From positions 4,473,001 through 4,537,000 of the forward strand of contig NZ_CP036533.1 of assembly GCF_024585265.1 (NCBI RefSeq): a stretch of 64,000 nucleotides of DNA, in the 5' to 3' direction. This DNA is from Bradyrhizobium sp. WBAH42. Its GTDB lineage: Bacteria > Pseudomonadota > Alphaproteobacteria > Rhizobiales > Xanthobacteraceae. The notes under the pieces are model-generated. The model did no database searches. It was not told where the DNA came from and saw only the letters and a list, made by a program, of their open reading frames with translations. Shown here piece after piece: positions 53,121 to 60,905 of this stretch; the first letter of the stretch is position 1, and the number at the start of each line of letters is the position of its first letter. Position numbers and translations under genes: made by a program.

Positions 53121-54518
53121 ATGACCACTGTCGGTATTCGCGGCACGTTCTTCGACTTCGTCGACGATCCCTGGAAGCATGTCGGCAACGAGCAGGCCTC
53201 CGCGCGCTTTCACCAGGATGGCCTCATGGTCGTCGCTGACGGCGTGATCAAGGCCTTCGGCCCCTATGACAAGATCGCCGCCGCCCATCCGGGCGTCGAG
53301 ATCACCCACATCAAGGACCGCATCATCGTCCCCGGCTTCATCGACGGCCACATTCATCTGCCGCAGACGCGCGTGTTAGGGGCGTATGGCGAGCAGCTCT
53401 TGCCGTGGCTGCAGAAATGGGTCTACCCGGAAGAGCTCAAATACCGGGATCGCGACTACGCGCGCGAGGGCGTAAAGCGTTTCCTCGATGCGCTGCTCGC
53501 CTCCGGCACCACCACCTGCCAGGCCTTCACGAGCTCCTCGCCAGTGTCGACTGAGGAATTGTTCGAGGAAGCAGCTCGCCGCAACATGCGCGTCATCGCG
53601 GGCCTCACCGGGATCGATCGCAATGCGCCGGCCGATTTCATCGATACCCCCGAGAATTTCTATCGCGACAGCAAGCGGCTGATCGCGCAGTACCACAACA
53701 AGGGCCGCAATCTCTACGCCATCACGCCGCGCTTCGCCTTCGGCGCTTCGCCGGAACTGCTGAAGGCGTGTCAGCGCCTCAAGCACGAGCATCCGGATTG
53801 CTGGGTCAACACCCACATCTCCGAGAACCCGGCCGAATGCACCGGCGTGCTGGTCGAGCATCCGGACTGCCAGGATTATCTCGGCGTCTACGAGAAGTTC
53901 GACCTGGTCGGTCCGAAATTCTCCGGAGGCCACGGCGTCTACCTCTCCAACAACGAGTTCCGCCGCATGTCGAAGAAGGGCGCGGCGGTGGTGTTCTGCC
54001 CGTGCTCGAACCTGTTCCTCGGCAGCGGCCTGTTCCGTCTCGGACGCGCCACCGATCCCGAGCATCGCGTCAAGATGTCGTTCGGCACCGACGTCGGCGG
54101 CGGCAACCGCTTCTCGATGATCTCCGTGCTAGATGACGCCTACAAGGTCGGCATGTGCAACAACACCCTGCTTGACGGCAGCATCGATCCCGCACGCAAG
54201 GACCTCGCGGAAGCCGAGCGCAACAAGCTCTCGCCCTATCGCGGCTTCTGGTCGATCACGCTCGGCGGCGCCGAAGGCCTCTACATCGACGACAAGCTCG
54301 GCAATTTCGAGCCCGGCAAGGAGGCCGATTTCGTCGCGCTCGATCCGAACGGCGGGCAGGTCGCGCAAGCGTGGCATCAATCGCTGATCGCCGACGGCGC
54401 CGGCCCGCGCTCGATGGATGAGGCCGCGAGCATGCTGTTCGCCGTCATGATGGTCGGCGACGATCGCTGCGTCGACGAGACCTGGGTGATGGGCAAGCGT
54501 CTCTACAAGAAGAGCTGA
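53121..54518 (+). CDS. guaD: Guanine deaminase
   Basis: The 465-residue amidohydrolase has the guanine deaminase zinc motif PGFIDGHIHLPQTR near residue 77, VNTHISENPAE near 231, SGGHGVYLSNNEF near 271 and the metal Asp in SFGTDVGGGNRFSM near 325. It converts guanine to xanthine plus ammonia in the cytosol. An AAGGAAGG ribosome site precedes the start. Its coupling with an MFS gene suggests purine salvage or nitrogen scavenging. Confidence 0.9.
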   Translation: MTTVGIRGTFFDFVDDPWKHVGNEQASARFHQDGLMVVADGVIKAFGPYDKIAAAHPGVEITHIKDRIIVPGFIDGHIHLPQTRVLGAYGEQLLPWLQKWVYPEELKYRDRDYAREGVKRFLDALLASGTTTCQAFTSSSPVSTEELFEEAARRNMRVIAGLTGIDRNAPADFIDTPENFYRDSKRLIAQYHNKGRNLYAITPRFAFGASPELLKACQRLKHEHPDCWVNTHISENPAECTGVLVEHPDCQDYLGVYEKFDLVGPKFSGGHGVYLSNNEFRRMSKKGAAVVFCPCSNLFLGSGLFRLGRATDPEHRVKMSFGTDVGGGNRFSMISVLDDAYKVGMCNNTLLDGSIDPARKDLAEAERNKLSPYRGFWSITLGGAEGLYIDDKLGNFEPGKEADFVALDPNGGQVAQAWHQSLIADGAGPRSMDEAASMLFAVMMVGDDRCVDETWVMGKRLYKKS

Positions 54519-54529
54519 GACGGCCGCCG

Positions 54530-55513
54530 ATGAGCGCATCTCCTGAAACAGCCGGCCAGCCGGTCGCCCTCGTCATCCAGCGCCGCATCGCCGACGACGG
54601 CTTTGCCGCGTTCGCACGGTGGAACGGTGAGGTCGGCGAAGTGCTCAAGGCCTGGCCCGGCTTTCTCAGCCAGGAGGTGGTGCCGCCGCAACCCCCCGCG
54701 CATGTGGACTGGGTGACGATCCTGCGTTTCGCCAGCCCGGCTGCAGCACGTGCCTGGCTCCAGAGCGATGTACGGGCGCGCCGCATCGCAGAGGTGCAGC
54801 GCTTCTTCGTCGGTTCGGAGGACGTCCATATCCTGCCCGACACCGGCGTCCAGCGCGACAGCGCGGTCTCGGCGGTGATCTCCTTCAAGGTCCCCGATGG
54901 GCTCGAGGATGCGTTCCTGAAATGGCAGCAGCGCATCCAGGCGGCGGAGGCCGAGTTCAAGGGATTTCTGCGCCACAAGATCGAGCGGCCAATTCCGGGC
55001 CTGCACGACGAATGGATCATCATCCTGTCGTTCGACAGCGATGCCAATCTCAATGCATGGCTCGACTCGCCCTTGCGGCAGACCCTCCTTGAGGAGGGCG
55101 AGCGCTTCAATGCCGGAATGCACGTGAAGCGGGCGAGCTACGGCTTCAATTTCTGGTTCCCGGCCGGCAAGACGTCGGCCCCCGAGCAAGGGCCCGGTTT
55201 CATCTGGAAGAGCAACCTGATCGTTCTCCTGGTTCTCTATCCCGTGGTGTACCTCTGGGGCTTTTTCATCAGCAGGCCGCTGATCGATAGTCACGGCGTG
55301 CCGGTCTGGCTGTCGCTGTTCGTCGGCAATCTCGTCAGCACCCAGCTGCTCGGCTGGTGGCTGGTGCCCGCCGCCTTCAGGGCGCTCGACTGGTGGGTGA
55401 CGCCGAAGGCTGCGATCAGTCGCCAGATCGGCGGCTACGTGCTGCTCGCCGTGCTCTATGCCGCCTCGATGGGCCTGTACGCGCTGCTGCTCGCGTGGCA
55501 TTGGGGACGGTGA
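54530..55513 (+). CDS. Tandem ABM-domain protein fused to a three-span membrane region
   Basis: The 327-residue protein has two antibiotic-biosynthesis-monooxygenase-like ferredoxin-fold repeats (about residues 10-100, VALVIQRRIADDGFAAFARWNGEVGEVLKAWPGFLSQEV, and 105-200, SFKVPDGLEDAFLKWQQRIQAAEAEFKGFLRHKI) followed by three hydrophobic segments (near 225-245, 260-290 and 305-325). ABM domains in other proteins are cofactor-free oxygenases, heme-degrading enzymes or sensors. The combination with a membrane tail is unusual. It starts 12 bases after guaD and so may be in the same transcript. Confidence 0.75.
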   Translation: MSASPETAGQPVALVIQRRIADDGFAAFARWNGEVGEVLKAWPGFLSQEVVPPQPPAHVDWVTILRFASPAAARAWLQSDVRARRIAEVQRFFVGSEDVHILPDTGVQRDSAVSAVISFKVPDGLEDAFLKWQQRIQAAEAEFKGFLRHKIERPIPGLHDEWIIILSFDSDANLNAWLDSPLRQTLLEEGERFNAGMHVKRASYGFNFWFPAGKTSAPEQGPGFIWKSNLIVLLVLYPVVYLWGFFISRPLIDSHGVPVWLSLFVGNLVSTQLLGWWLVPAAFRALDWWVTPKAAISRQIGGYVLLAVLYAASMGLYALLLAWHWGR

Positions 55514-55565
55514 GACCGTCGACCGTCTTGGCGCGGACAAGGGCGGTCGCTGGATATCGACGACC

Positions 55566-56468
55566 ATGTTCGCCCTGACATTTCTCGGGACATCGGCCAG
55601 CGTTCCCTCAGCGGAGCGCAACCATCCGGCGCTTCTCGTGGAAGCCGCAGGCAAGCGCGTCCTGGTCGATTGCGGCGAGGGCACGCAGCGCCAGCTGCTG
55701 CGCAGCGGCGCCGGCTTCCGGCGGCTCGACCGCATCCTGCTCACCCACGCCCATCTCGACCACGTGCTCGGCATCCCCGGACTGTTCTCGACGCTTGGCT
55801 TGCGGCAGACGTCCGAGGCAATGACCATTCACGGCGGCGAAGGCACGCTCGACCTCGTCGTCCGCATGCTCGCCGGCCTGTGGGGCCCGGGCAGGGCGCC
55901 GATCGCCGTCGAGTTCGCAGTGCTGACCGAGGGACAAGTCATCGACGCCGGTGAATTCACCATCGGCTGTTTTCCGGTCCGCCACCGCGACACCGATAGC
56001 TTTGGCTACGTTTTCAAAAGCCCCGCCCGCCGTCATCTTCGGCCCGATCGCCTCATCGCGCTCGGTGTCCCCGACGGTCCCTTGCGCGGCGAGTTGGCCG
56101 CTGGCCGACCGATCGTGCTTGCCAACCGAACCATCGATCCGGAAGACGTCCTCGGTCCGCCGAGCGGCGGCAGCAAGCTCGTCGTGATCGGCGACACCGA
56201 GACCACCGAGGGGCTGTCGCAATACGTGGCCGGTGCCGACACGCTGGTGATCGAGGCCACGTTCCTCGATCGCGACGCGCCGACCGCGCGGAATTACGGC
56301 CATCTCACCGCGGCAGAAGCGGCCTCCTTTGCGGCCACGAACAAGGTCGGACAACTCGTGCTGACGCATATGTCGGGACGCTACGAGGACGCCGAGATTC
56401 TCGCCGAGGCGGCAGGAATCTTCCCGAACACCCGGATCGCCGCAGACTTCGACCACATCGTCGTCTGA
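55566..56468 (+). CDS. RNase Z-like metallo-beta-lactamase-fold hydrolase
   Basis: The 300-residue protein has the MBL metal motif LLTHAHLDHVLG near residue 60 and further ligands in CFPVRHRDTDSFGY, VIGDTE and LVLTHMSGRY, giving the order expected of RNase Z/ElaC. RNase Z trims tRNA 3' ends; a tRNA gene lies just downstream, which is only coincidental in position. ATG 55566 gives the standard N-terminus MFALTFLGTSASVPS. Other MBL phosphodiesterases are possible. Confidence 0.8.
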   Translation: MFALTFLGTSASVPSAERNHPALLVEAAGKRVLVDCGEGTQRQLLRSGAGFRRLDRILLTHAHLDHVLGIPGLFSTLGLRQTSEAMTIHGGEGTLDLVVRMLAGLWGPGRAPIAVEFAVLTEGQVIDAGEFTIGCFPVRHRDTDSFGYVFKSPARRHLRPDRLIALGVPDGPLRGELAAGRPIVLANRTIDPEDVLGPPSGGSKLVVIGDTETTEGLSQYVAGADTLVIEATFLDRDAPTARNYGHLTAAEAASFAATNKVGQLVLTHMSGRYEDAEILAEAAGIFPNTRIAADFDHIVV

Positions 56469-56622
56469 TCAAACGGCCCCTGACCCGATCATCATGCAGC
56501 GCTTGCCAGCCCAGATGCGAGCGGGTAGAACGCTGCCACGCCTGAGCCGTGATTTGCGCGCTGCGCTTCCGGCCACAGTCGAGCAAGTCAGGCAAGCCTT
56601 TGAATTTGTTCGGCTATTCCGT

Positions 56623-56696
56623 TGGGGAATGGTGTAACGGTAGCACAACAGACTCTGACTCTGTTTGTCTTGGTTCGAATCCAGGTTCCCCAGCCA
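56623..56696 (+). tRNA. tRNA-Gln (anticodon CTG), CCA encoded
   Basis: Acceptor TGGGGAA (56623-56629) pairs with TTCCCCA (56686-56692); the D-arm, anticodon loop CTCTGAC with anticodon CTG, and T-loop TTCGAAT are all recognisable. The discriminator base and CCA end at 56696 are encoded. The AT-richer block begins right after it. Confidence 0.97.
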
Positions 56697-56768
56697 GCTC
56701 CAGCTGCGCCCGGCAGGTAGTTGAAATTGTTGAAGTCTTTTACGCTGGGTAACGGCTGTACCCTAACG

Positions 56769-56794
56769 CTGCCCCCAACAACTGCCCCCAACGC
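56769..56794. repeat. Two-copy 13-bp direct repeat
   Basis: CTGCCCCCAACAA (56769-56781) is followed directly by CTGCCCCCAACGC (56782-56794), differing in the last two bases. It lies 73 bases after the tRNA and before the first island gene. It might be part of an integration arm site, but that is speculative. Confidence 0.6.
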
Positions 56795-56809
56795 AAGACG
56801 CGTCGAGGC

Positions 56810-57112
56810 TCACACCATCTCGTCAGTGACCCCTCTCGTCCCCTTTTCCCAATGATACTTGACGGTGTCGTGCACGCTCCGCACCCAAGAGTGGTCGCGG
56901 GCGGCGTTGGCGCCGACGTAGTCATTTCCCTGAAGCCAAGTCGCAAGCGCGAACCGCACGCCATCAAGCTCGAGATTTCCGATTACGTCTGACAGATAGA
57001 CGGTGCCGTCCTCCGCTACACGGAGCTGACGACGTTGCGAATCATCCTTTGATGCAATCAGCTCTTTCACTGCGTCCATCGTAAAAGTCTCGGGCTTGTT
57101 GAGATTGATCAT
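56810..57112 (-). CDS. Small protein of unknown function
   Basis: The 100-residue soluble protein (MINLNKPETFTMDAVKELIASKDDSQRRQLRVAEDGTVYLS...) looks like an N-terminal helix and a beta-rich centre. It lies about 170 bases downstream of the next leftward gene and may be the last gene of that operon or separate. No family recognised. Confidence 0.65.
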   Translation of the reverse strand: MINLNKPETFTMDAVKELIASKDDSQRRQLRVAEDGTVYLSDVIGNLELDGVRFALATWLQGNDYVGANAARDHSWVRSVHDTVKYHWEKGTRGVTDEMV

Positions 57113-57283
57113 ATTGATTGCTCCAGAACGGTAGCCTGGAGCTAGTCATCCTGGGGGGCGCAATCAAGCGCAAACGTCCCGCGCTGCCGACCTCGCTCCG
57201 GTAACCCCACTAGCGCCTTCACCGGGCATGGCACAGATAGACGCCCTGGTGGATTTGCCGGGATTGGCATTGCGGCTTCCCGC

Positions 57284-58018
57284 CTAAGCTCCACCACTTT
57301 GCCTTTGTTCCGCCGCCGCTTCTTGAAGACCCCTGCGCAACAGTGAGTGCAGTAGCGAGGTCGCGTCCCGAAGCGACATCGGCTTCTCTGGAGGGGCAAA
57401 CTTCTGTTTTGCATGTCGGAGTGTGTTCGCAGACCTTTTCATAAGTTTGACTTGCGATGCCGTGGCCCAGCCAAGCCGCAGGAATCCCTCCTCGGTTCCG
57501 CCGCCAAATCGCAACTCAAGGCACTCAATCGCTTTGAAGATGTTGAACCATGTGGGCTCCTTGCCGACGTACATCAGCACTTCTTCGAGAAGATCGTCAG
57601 CTTCGGCTATGCCGGCCCAAAGCTGAACCTCACTCTCGCGGGGCACAGAAGGAATAGGGTTTCCGTCTTTATCAAATACTTCAATCCTGCCCCTCAATGT
57701 CACTCCAAGACTCATGACCCCTTCCAAGAACACCGTTCTGTGAAGGCGACCATCTTCAGTAATCTCAACTGTACCACCAAAGGCTACTGGCTTCGTTCCC
57801 TGCGAAATCGCCAAGGCACCGTTAAGATAATCAATAATGTCGAGAGCTTTGGCGCGAACCTCATCGGCGTTCGTCAGGACATCGAAGCTCGCAGACCGCA
57901 GGATGGTTTCCTCCCCATGCAGCTCGGTCTTCGGGTCGAACTCATTGCCTAGCACGTGCCTCCAAGCATCAAGGTCGCTTGGTTCGCCACGAAGCACCGC
58001 TCCCCATCCTGGTTTCAT
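57284..58018 (-). CDS. Protein of unknown function, 244 residues
   Basis: The soluble 244-residue protein has an N-terminal GWGAVLRGEPSDLDAWRHVLGNEFDP, a central EVFDKDGNPIPSVPRESEVQLW and a Lys/Arg-rich C-terminus. No signal peptide, no membrane segment. Start is ATG 58018 or the adjacent GTG 58021. It is 62 bases downstream of the DUF1353 gene. It might be an effector-associated or phage-like hypothetical, but there is no direct support. Confidence 0.7.
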   Translation of the reverse strand: MKPGWGAVLRGEPSDLDAWRHVLGNEFDPKTELHGEETILRSASFDVLTNADEVRAKALDIIDYLNGALAISQGTKPVAFGGTVEITEDGRLHRTVFLEGVMSLGVTLRGRIEVFDKDGNPIPSVPRESEVQLWAGIAEADDLLEEVLMYVGKEPTWFNIFKAIECLELRFGGGTEEGFLRLGWATASQVKLMKRSANTLRHAKQKFAPPEKPMSLRDATSLLHSLLRRGLQEAAAEQRQSGGA

Positions 58019-58080
58019 CACTCAATATCTATTCTATTTGAGACTAGACTTACATCTTACAGACGCTTGGTGGCCCAAGT

Positions 58081-58704
58081 TTATTGGAAAACGTCTGATC
58101 GCTTCTTCCATTCATCCCACGTTACCCTAGGATCATCTGGAAAGCGGCGAAGAATCCTCCTTTCGCCACTAGCCCGCAGGCGCGCATTTCTCTCCCAAAC
58201 CTGCTGACCATACAAGCGCAAGGCCGTAACAATTAGCTTTGCCGTTGACTCGGCGATATCCACTTCTTGCATTGAAACTCTAAATACCTCATCCGCCTTA
58301 TCCCTGGTTGTGGTCTGCTCCCAGTAGAGAAAGTCATGGAGAACGGCGGGAAAGATCAAGATCGGATCAGGGCGGACCGCTGACCAGAATACCCTTGGCA
58401 CGCTCGAAAAATCTGTCACGAATCCGACTGGGACAGTCACCCGAGGAAGTCTTCCATCAACACTCGGCTCCCACGTAACGGGCCGAAGAAGAAAGTACAT
58501 TGAGTCCGCAAATCGCCCGACGATGACATCACCATATGCTTTCCTGCCGCTTCTTTGCTGTTGATCGATCCAATCTCTAATTATCACTCCATTCTCAGGC
58601 AACTCTTGTGCAACTGCATGCGATAGAGATCGGCGTAATATGGCAGACAACGCCGTGTATGCGATTGCGTCCAAGAGAACCTTGCGGCGGGTAAAGATCG
58701 TCAT
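58081..58704 (-). CDS. DUF1353 domain protein
   Basis: The 207-residue protein has the DUF1353 core: LPRVTVPVGFVTDFSSVPRVFW near residue 90 and ILIFPAVLHDFLYWEQTTTRDKADEVFRVSM after it, with the conserved Asp/His pair. DUF1353 proteins are frequent in prophages and islands and have no proven function. A hydrophobic N-terminal stretch (LLDAIAYTALSAILRRSLSHAVAQ) may be a signal or anchor. It lies 18 bases after the SH3-like gene. Confidence 0.8.
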   Translation of the reverse strand: MTIFTRRKVLLDAIAYTALSAILRRSLSHAVAQELPENGVIIRDWIDQQQRSGRKAYGDVIVGRFADSMYFLLRPVTWEPSVDGRLPRVTVPVGFVTDFSSVPRVFWSAVRPDPILIFPAVLHDFLYWEQTTTRDKADEVFRVSMQEVDIAESTAKLIVTALRLYGQQVWERNARLRASGERRILRRFPDDPRVTWDEWKKRSDVFQ

Positions 58705-58722
58705 GGCAGCCCGTTGGTTTGA

Positions 58723-59037
58723 TTAGCGCGTGTTGCTCGCCATAGACTTTTCGTTGAAGTTGGTTTGATCCATAGAAACAAATCCTGTCTGCTCTTGGTC
58801 TCCAACAGTCAGCTTGACTTCTAACCACACTCCTTCGGGAGTTTCCCAGGCTTTTATAACTTTCAAGGCATCGCCCTTGCGCAGCACCTTCAGAATTCTG
58901 CCAGCAGGAAAGGCTTTCCGGGCGGGCGCCAACTCAACCGCAATAGCAACGTCCTCGGGTATAGTTCTTACGAATCCGGCGTATGCTGAATTGAGCAGAC
59001 CAAAAGCAATAGACAGTGCGAGGAGGAGGCGCGTCAT
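58723..59037 (-). CDS. Secreted SH3-like small protein
   Basis: The 104-residue protein has a signal peptide (MTRLLLALSIAFGLLNSAYAG) and a mature part whose strand pattern (RILKVLRKGDALKVIKAWETPEGVWLEVKLTVGDQEQTGFVSMDQT) matches bacterial SH3-like domains. Such domains bind peptidoglycan or proteins outside the membrane. Its start overlaps the upstream hydrolase-Sel1 gene by four bases (ATGA), so both are made together. Confidence 0.75.
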   Translation of the reverse strand: MTRLLLALSIAFGLLNSAYAGFVRTIPEDVAIAVELAPARKAFPAGRILKVLRKGDALKVIKAWETPEGVWLEVKLTVGDQEQTGFVSMDQTNFNEKSMASNTR

Positions 59038-60458
59038 AATGGCTTCCTTCGATTCAACTGTTTTAGCGCGTCAACCGCGTCGACGTCGCCTTTGGCCGCG
59101 GCCCTCTGATAAAGATCCCGCGCAGTGCCAAGGTTAATCGCGATGCCAAGACCAAATTCGTTCAGCTGACCCAAGCGATACATTGCAGACGTGTTATTCT
59201 TCTCAGCAGCTATTCTGTAATAATCAGCGGCCATTGAGTAGTTGTACTTCGCAAAAACGCCGGTCTCGTACAAAACCCCAAGCGCAAGTGCGGCATTGGC
59301 ATCGCCCATTCCAAGCAGTACTTTATAGTATCGAACGCACTTATCTTCATTTGGCTCGATGTAATGCGAGTAATAGTTCGCCAAAACCTCTAGCGAAGTT
59401 GGGTCGCCTTTCTCGGCCGCCTCTGAGAACAAGGAAACTGCCCTCTCTATCTTGCCGGACGAGACTAAGGCTCGTGCGTATAGAGATAGTAGCTGTAGGT
59501 CGTTTGAATTTCCTTCACGCGCAAGTTCGCAAAGAATTTCGGCCTTCACCGACGTATTCGTAGACGGACTTACCAAGGCGGTCGCAAGGCTTTCAGGACT
59601 AGCCTGTCCAACCGCTTGCTTGCAAACGCCCTCGCGATCGCTTTGGATCATCGCTTGTGAGGAAAGTAGTGGCATCACTCTCGGCCTGATCGAGTCCATA
59701 GCAACCGGAAGCAATAGAAAAAGTGCTAGTGCCGGCAAGATGAACTTTGGCAATAGAGCTTCGGGCAGCACTGAAAGTAGTCGAATGGCGAATGGCGACT
59801 TCCAGAGTGACCGGTCCGATCCTGGGTCTTCGATCCGTCTCTCTGAGAATATTGTGACCCAATACTTCGAAATGAAATCTGCTGTGAAGAAGTCGCTGTG
59901 TGTAAAGTAGAAGAAGCGGTCGCGACAGAGCCCTTTCAAAAAGCCAAACGTACCTGAATCGCCGTATCCTACCGTCACCAAACGCGCCAAAACAGGCCAA
60001 ATGTCGCGACTTCCTGCATCGTTGACAATCAATCCGGAGACTTTGCGGCTTATCGCGCCGAAATCATAGTTTGATGGGAGAACCGACCCGCACAATACAA
60101 GCGTGTCGAGATCAATGTCGTCTTCCTCTTCAAGAATTTTGACAATTGTATAAGTCCCGAAACTATGAGCTATCACCGACATGCGGATAGGAAGCGATTG
60201 TTTCTCATAGTGCCACTTTATGGCTCGGAGCTCTTTCAGTACGAGCCTTCTTGCCGATGTTCGCGTGAACGGCAAAAGAAATCTCACCACGTCGAAGCGG
60301 CCGTATCCAATCGTTCGCACTTCAATCGCGGTGATACGACTTAGCAGGTTCTTTGCCGTGTCATACCAAAGAGCACGAGTCCGAATCCCGTGGAGCAAGA
60401 CCACGACGTCTCTAGGAATGGCACTCGCATCACGCTGGTTGGAAGGCGCGTCCAACAT
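59034..60458 (-). CDS. Alpha/beta hydrolase-transmembrane-Sel1 repeat protein
   Basis: The 474-residue protein has an alpha/beta hydrolase domain (about 1-225) with oxyanion segment LLHGIRT and nucleophile Ser99 in AHSFG, a single hydrophobic span at about 232-254, then a C-terminal region of Sel1/TPR-like helical repeats (about 320-465; for example LALGVLYETG, AMYRLGQLNEFGLG). The fusion suggests a membrane-tethered lipase/esterase or protein-protein platform. Start at ATG 60458 is chosen since upstream codons run through an AT-rich leader. It leads the operon that includes SH3-like, DUF1353 and unknown genes. Similar designs appear in defence or toxin systems, but this is inference. Confidence 0.75.
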   Translation of the reverse strand: MLDAPSNQRDASAIPRDVVVLLHGIRTRALWYDTAKNLLSRITAIEVRTIGYGRFDVVRFLLPFTRTSARRLVLKELRAIKWHYEKQSLPIRMSVIAHSFGTYTIVKILEEEDDIDLDTLVLCGSVLPSNYDFGAISRKVSGLIVNDAGSRDIWPVLARLVTVGYGDSGTFGFLKGLCRDRFFYFTHSDFFTADFISKYWVTIFSERRIEDPGSDRSLWKSPFAIRLLSVLPEALLPKFILPALALFLLLPVAMDSIRPRVMPLLSSQAMIQSDREGVCKQAVGQASPESLATALVSPSTNTSVKAEILCELAREGNSNDLQLLSLYARALVSSGKIERAVSLFSEAAEKGDPTSLEVLANYYSHYIEPNEDKCVRYYKVLLGMGDANAALALGVLYETGVFAKYNYSMAADYYRIAAEKNNTSAMYRLGQLNEFGLGIAINLGTARDLYQRAAAKGDVDAVDALKQLNRRKPL

Positions 60459-60905
60459 GCCAGGCTCTTGAGCTTTAACAAATAAAAAAATACCAAATCT
60501 ACTACTGTAGGTCGAGTCCCTACGGCCGCGTAAGCTGGCCGGCCTTCTCAGATCGGCGCCGCGCTCGATGGAATTCAGCCAGTCTTCCAACGGGGTGTGG
60601 CGGACTGCTTTCGTCGAGGTGTTGAGCCCAACAGGACCGGCCAACGCGTTGGCGCTTCCAGTAGTTCTTCGGGTGGGCCCTGAACCGCGGCGTGGGATTG
60701 CCTGTAATCGATTTGGCCTGCCGCGCCGGGAAGGCGGCTGGCTCAGGTCCCGCCACCCATTCTCAAGTGATTGTAAATTAAATCAATACCTTAAACCGTC
60801 CCATTCATCGCTGAACCGGTATCCCCGCCGACCACAGATGCCATCCATCGTCGGGGTCGCATTTGATGCTTGCTTGTGCAATCCTTCCTGCCGCAAGGGC
60901 TGGGG
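60459..60905. other. Divergent promoter region, no gene recognised
   Basis: This 447-base stretch separates the leftward hydrolase operon from the rightward restriction gene. The first part (60478-60505) is AT-rich and may hold the leftward promoter. 60525-60765 is a GC-rich patch unlike its surroundings with overlapping frames that lack convincing starts; it may be a gene remnant. Confidence 0.5.

Noticed and set aside
60505..60525. tRNA T-arm-like hairpin GTAGG-TCGAGTC-CCTAC
   Set aside because: The loop lacks the usual TTC start and no acceptor, D or anticodon arms are found upstream, so it is not called as a tRNA or as an attachment copy of the tRNA-Gln 3' end.
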